From NCBI GenBank assembly GCA_946480555.1, contig CAMLLE010000011.1, positions 1 through 17,228 on the forward strand: a DNA stretch of 17,228 bases, given 5' to 3'. The position numbers were made by a program, and so were the translations under genes. This DNA comes from an uncultured Verrucomicrobia subdivision 3 bacterium (lineage in GTDB: Bacteria; Verrucomicrobiota; Verrucomicrobiae; Limisphaerales; CAMLLE01). The notes below the pieces were generated by a model. It was not told the origin of the DNA. It was given only the letters and a program-made list of their open reading frames with translations, and ran no database searches. Positions 14,908 to 17,228 of the stretch are shown in pieces. The stretch's first letter is position 1, and each line of letters starts with the position of its first letter.

Positions 14908-17142
14908 GTGACAAATCTCCGCTCCCATCTTGCGTTCGCGCTTGTCCTCATTGCTGGCGCTGTTTGTCTCACGGCTCAAGAAGCAGCCGTTGAGGACATC
15001 AAGATCAACTCCGATGGCGAGGCGGTTTACGATTTTGAGCGCAACATTGCCACCGTCACCAGCAACGTGGTTATTCGCTATCGCGGAGCTGTGTTGACCA
15101 GCGATCGCGCCGTTGTGAACGAGGAGACCGGCGATGTGTCCGCGACGGGACACGTTCGCCTGCAGCAGGACGCCATGGTCTGGACCGGCGATCACGTCCA
15201 ATACAACTTCTACACACAGCAGATGTCGTCCGACCGCTTTCGCGCCGGCCGCGCCCCGGTGTTCATGATGGGCCGCGGCTTGCATGGCGATCTGACCAAC
15301 GGCGTTTACACGGCGACGAACGCCCTGATCACCACGGAAGACATCTGGCGGCCGATGATCGGCATCCGCGCCAAGAACCTCCGGATCTATCCTGGCAAAA
15401 AGGTTGAAGCCACGCACGCGACGCTCTACGCCGCCGGCACGCCGATATTTTATTTTCCGTTCTACGTCCGCAACATCGGTCCGAACGCCAACAACCTGAA
15501 CGTCACCCCGGGTTATCGCAGCCGCTACGGCGCTTACTTGCTCGGCACCTACACGTGGATTGCGAACGAGCATTTCGACGGCGAATTCCACCTCGATTAC
15601 CGCCAGCTGCGCGGCGTCGGCGCCGGGCCGGACGTCAATTTTCACTTCGGCCGCTGGGGCAACGGTTCGCTCAGCTACTACTACACGCACGACGACAACC
15701 CGCGCACGAACGCGATGTTCGCGCCGGTGTTTGAAAACCGACAGCGCTTCAAGTTCACTTACCAGGCGAATCCTTACACGAATCTCAACGTGAAGTCGGT
15801 GGTCCGTTACCAGAACGATCCCGGCGTGGTTCGCGACTTTTTCGAAGGCGAATACCGCCACAATCCGCAGCCGAACACGTTCGTCGAAGTGAACCGCTTC
15901 TGGCAGAACTTCAGCCTCGATGTGCTCGCGCAGCCGCGCGTGAACGACTTTTACGAAACCGTCGAACGCCTGCCCGATGTGCGACTCTCCGGTTTCCGCC
16001 AGCAGATCGGTGAATCCCCGTTGTTCTACGAAAGCGAAAGCTCCGTCGGCTATTATCGCCGGCTGTTTGCCAACACTAACAACGCACCCAGCGGGCTGAG
16101 CTTCGAAGCCGGCCGCGCCGACACCTACCATCAAGTCACGCTGCCGCGCACGTTCTTCGGCTGGCTGAACTTCACGCCGCGCGTGGGCGGGCGGCTCACT
16201 TATTACACAGAAGCAAATGGGCCGGGCGAAGGCTCAGCCGCGGCGGGCCTCAACGATGGCGATGCCGGGCGCGGCGTGTTCAACACCGGCGCGGAATTGT
16301 CCTTCAAAGCATCGCGCGTCTGGCAGGGTGTTCGCAGTTCATTGCTGGACGTCGATGGATTGCGGCACATCGTGGTTCCTTCCGCCAATTACGTTTACGT
16401 CCCGACGCCGAACTATCGCCCCAGTGACCTGCCGAAGTTTGATTACGAATTGCCCAGCCTGCGCATCCTGCCGGTCGATTTTCCCGAGTACAATTCGATC
16501 GACTCGGTGGACAGCCAGAACGTGATCCGCTTCGGTCTGGGCAACAGGCTTCAGACCAAGCGTGGTGGCGAAGTCAGCGAGCTTTTGAACTGGCAGGTTT
16601 ACACCGACTGGCGGCTGCGCCCCGAGACCACCGAGGCGCCACAGTATCGCAACACTTTTTCGGACATCTATTCCGATGTGACCGTGCGCCCGCGCAAGTG
16701 GCTCGCGCTGCAGTCGCAGACGCGCTACGACATCGATGAGAAGGAATGGACGATGTCGCTGCACAATCTCGCGATCCAGCCGAACGACACCTGGAGCTTC
16801 AGCGTTGGGCATTTCTACTTGCGGCCCGACCGGCCGAATGCCCCGACCTGGCTGGGCGAAGGCAATAACCTGATGAATACGACGCTGTATTATCGGGTGA
16901 ACGAGAACTGGGGTTTCCGCGCGAACCATTATTACGACGTTCGCGACGGCCAGTTGCGCGAGCAATTCTACACCGCGTATCGGGATCTGCGCAGCTGGAC
17001 GTGCGCATTGACGGTGGGCATGCGAAATGAAGTCGGAAGGCAGGACGATTTCCTGGTCGCGTTCACCTTCTCGCTCAAGGCCGCTCCGCGATATGGCATC
17101 GGCGCAGACACGATCGAACGCCGTTCACTCCTTGGCCGCTGA
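14908..17142 (+). CDS. lptD: LptD/OstA-like outer-membrane assembly protein
   Basis: A 744-residue protein starting with GTG 14908, chosen because it begins a signal peptide (TNLRSHLAFALVLIAGAVCLTAQ, cleavage near residue 24). The frame is open from ATG 14749, but that stretch is Arg/Ser-rich and runs over a REP-like hairpin. Residues about 30-185 are an OstA/LptA-type beta-jellyroll (EAVYDFERNIATVTSNVVIRYRG, GDVSATGHVRL). Then TPIFYFPFYVRNIG (178-191) leads into a long region of alternating, Tyr-rich strands (FHFGRWGNGSLSYYYTHDD and so on), typical of the LptD beta-barrel. It should insert lipopolysaccharide, or a related lipid, into the outer membrane. The mature protein has a single Cys near its C-terminus, so the disulfides of E. 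coli LptD cannot form. A more general DUF-type barrel homologue is possible. Confidence 0.82.
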   Translation: MTNLRSHLAFALVLIAGAVCLTAQEAAVEDIKINSDGEAVYDFERNIATVTSNVVIRYRGAVLTSDRAVVNEETGDVSATGHVRLQQDAMVWTGDHVQYNFYTQQMSSDRFRAGRAPVFMMGRGLHGDLTNGVYTATNALITTEDIWRPMIGIRAKNLRIYPGKKVEATHATLYAAGTPIFYFPFYVRNIGPNANNLNVTPGYRSRYGAYLLGTYTWIANEHFDGEFHLDYRQLRGVGAGPDVNFHFGRWGNGSLSYYYTHDDNPRTNAMFAPVFENRQRFKFTYQANPYTNLNVKSVVRYQNDPGVVRDFFEGEYRHNPQPNTFVEVNRFWQNFSLDVLAQPRVNDFYETVERLPDVRLSGFRQQIGESPLFYESESSVGYYRRLFANTNNAPSGLSFEAGRADTYHQVTLPRTFFGWLNFTPRVGGRLTYYTEANGPGEGSAAAGLNDGDAGRGVFNTGAELSFKASRVWQGVRSSLLDVDGLRHIVVPSANYVYVPTPNYRPSDLPKFDYELPSLRILPVDFPEYNSIDSVDSQNVIRFGLGNRLQTKRGGEVSELLNWQVYTDWRLRPETTEAPQYRNTFSDIYSDVTVRPRKWLALQSQTRYDIDEKEWTMSLHNLAIQPNDTWSFSVGHFYLRPDRPNAPTWLGEGNNLMNTTLYYRVNENWGFRANHYYDVRDGQLREQFYTAYRDLRSWTCALTVGMRNEVGRQDDFLVAFTFSLKAAPRYGIGADTIERRSLLGR

Positions 17143-17212
17143 ACGAACGCGCTGCCCTTTCGAGTGCGTCGGCTGGGCGGAACTCAGTTCAATTTAACGT
17201 CTCAGAAACCTT

Positions 17213-17228
17213 GTAGCGGAACATCCGC
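17213..17228 (+). repeat. GTAG-headed hairpin at the window edge
   Basis: GTAG (17213-17216) is followed by GCGGA-ACA-TCCGC (17216-17228), a 5-bp stem reaching the window end, so the stem may be longer outside. It resembles the other GTAGCG-headed elements. Confidence 0.35.

Noticed and set aside
14812..16134. 440-residue - strand open frame opposite the LptD-like gene
   Set aside because: The + strand frame has clear OstA/LptD features; the reverse frame is low-complexity and unlike any family.

Overview
This 17.2 kb window is GC-rich bacterial DNA, and its gene content points to a member of the Verrucomicrobiota. The signs are: tandem secreted GH29 fucosidases; a type-IV-pilin-like protein with the H-X9-DG motif, a class abundant in Verrucomicrobiota, Planctomycetes and Lentisphaerae; a REP-associated Y1 transposase of a type I associate with this phylum; and an LptD-like protein, which implies an outer membrane. 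The assignment is inference from gene families, not from a marker gene. Few genes have a recognisable Shine-Dalgarno sequence, so several starts were placed by signal peptides or family length.

Region 1 (1-6245) is a glycan-degradation block on the + strand: the 3' end of one GH29 alpha-L-fucosidase and three complete, diverged GH29 paralogues, all with signal peptides. Two carry an extra C-terminal beta-rich module. The gap between the first two complete genes holds an inverted pair of REP-type hairpins with compensatory base changes. The gap between the second and third holds a complete RAYT (REP-associated tyrosine transposase) gene on the - strand, bracketed by two inverted copies of a double-hairpin unit.

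Region 2 (6401-9223) holds a pseudopilin-like H-X9-DG protein, then a two-gene - strand operon of small PepSY-like lipoproteins, and divergently from it an M48 zinc metalloprotease lipoprotein.

Region 3 (9361-12748) has a UDP-glucuronate decarboxylase-type SDR on the - strand, divergent from a GH105-type unsaturated glycuronyl hydrolase lipoprotein, followed by an Mrp/NBP35-type P-loop ATPase that lacks the usual CxxC.

Region 4 (12895-17142) contains a 75-residue conserved-looking small protein, then a pyrimidine operon (pyrR-pyrB, overlapping by 4 nt) preceded by a PyrR-binding hairpin and an intrinsic terminator that ends just before the pyrR start codon. After pyrB comes an LptD/OstA-like outer-membrane assembly protein.

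Several intergenic gaps contain GTAG-headed hairpins resembling dispersed REP elements. I see no tRNA, rRNA or CRISPR array, and no gene-free stretch longer than 300 bases. I did not find a wholly new multi-gene system. The strongest candidates for something under-described are the RAYT/REP island inside the fucosidase cluster, the PyrR attenuator in this lineage, and the PepSY-like lipoprotein pair opposite an M48 protease.
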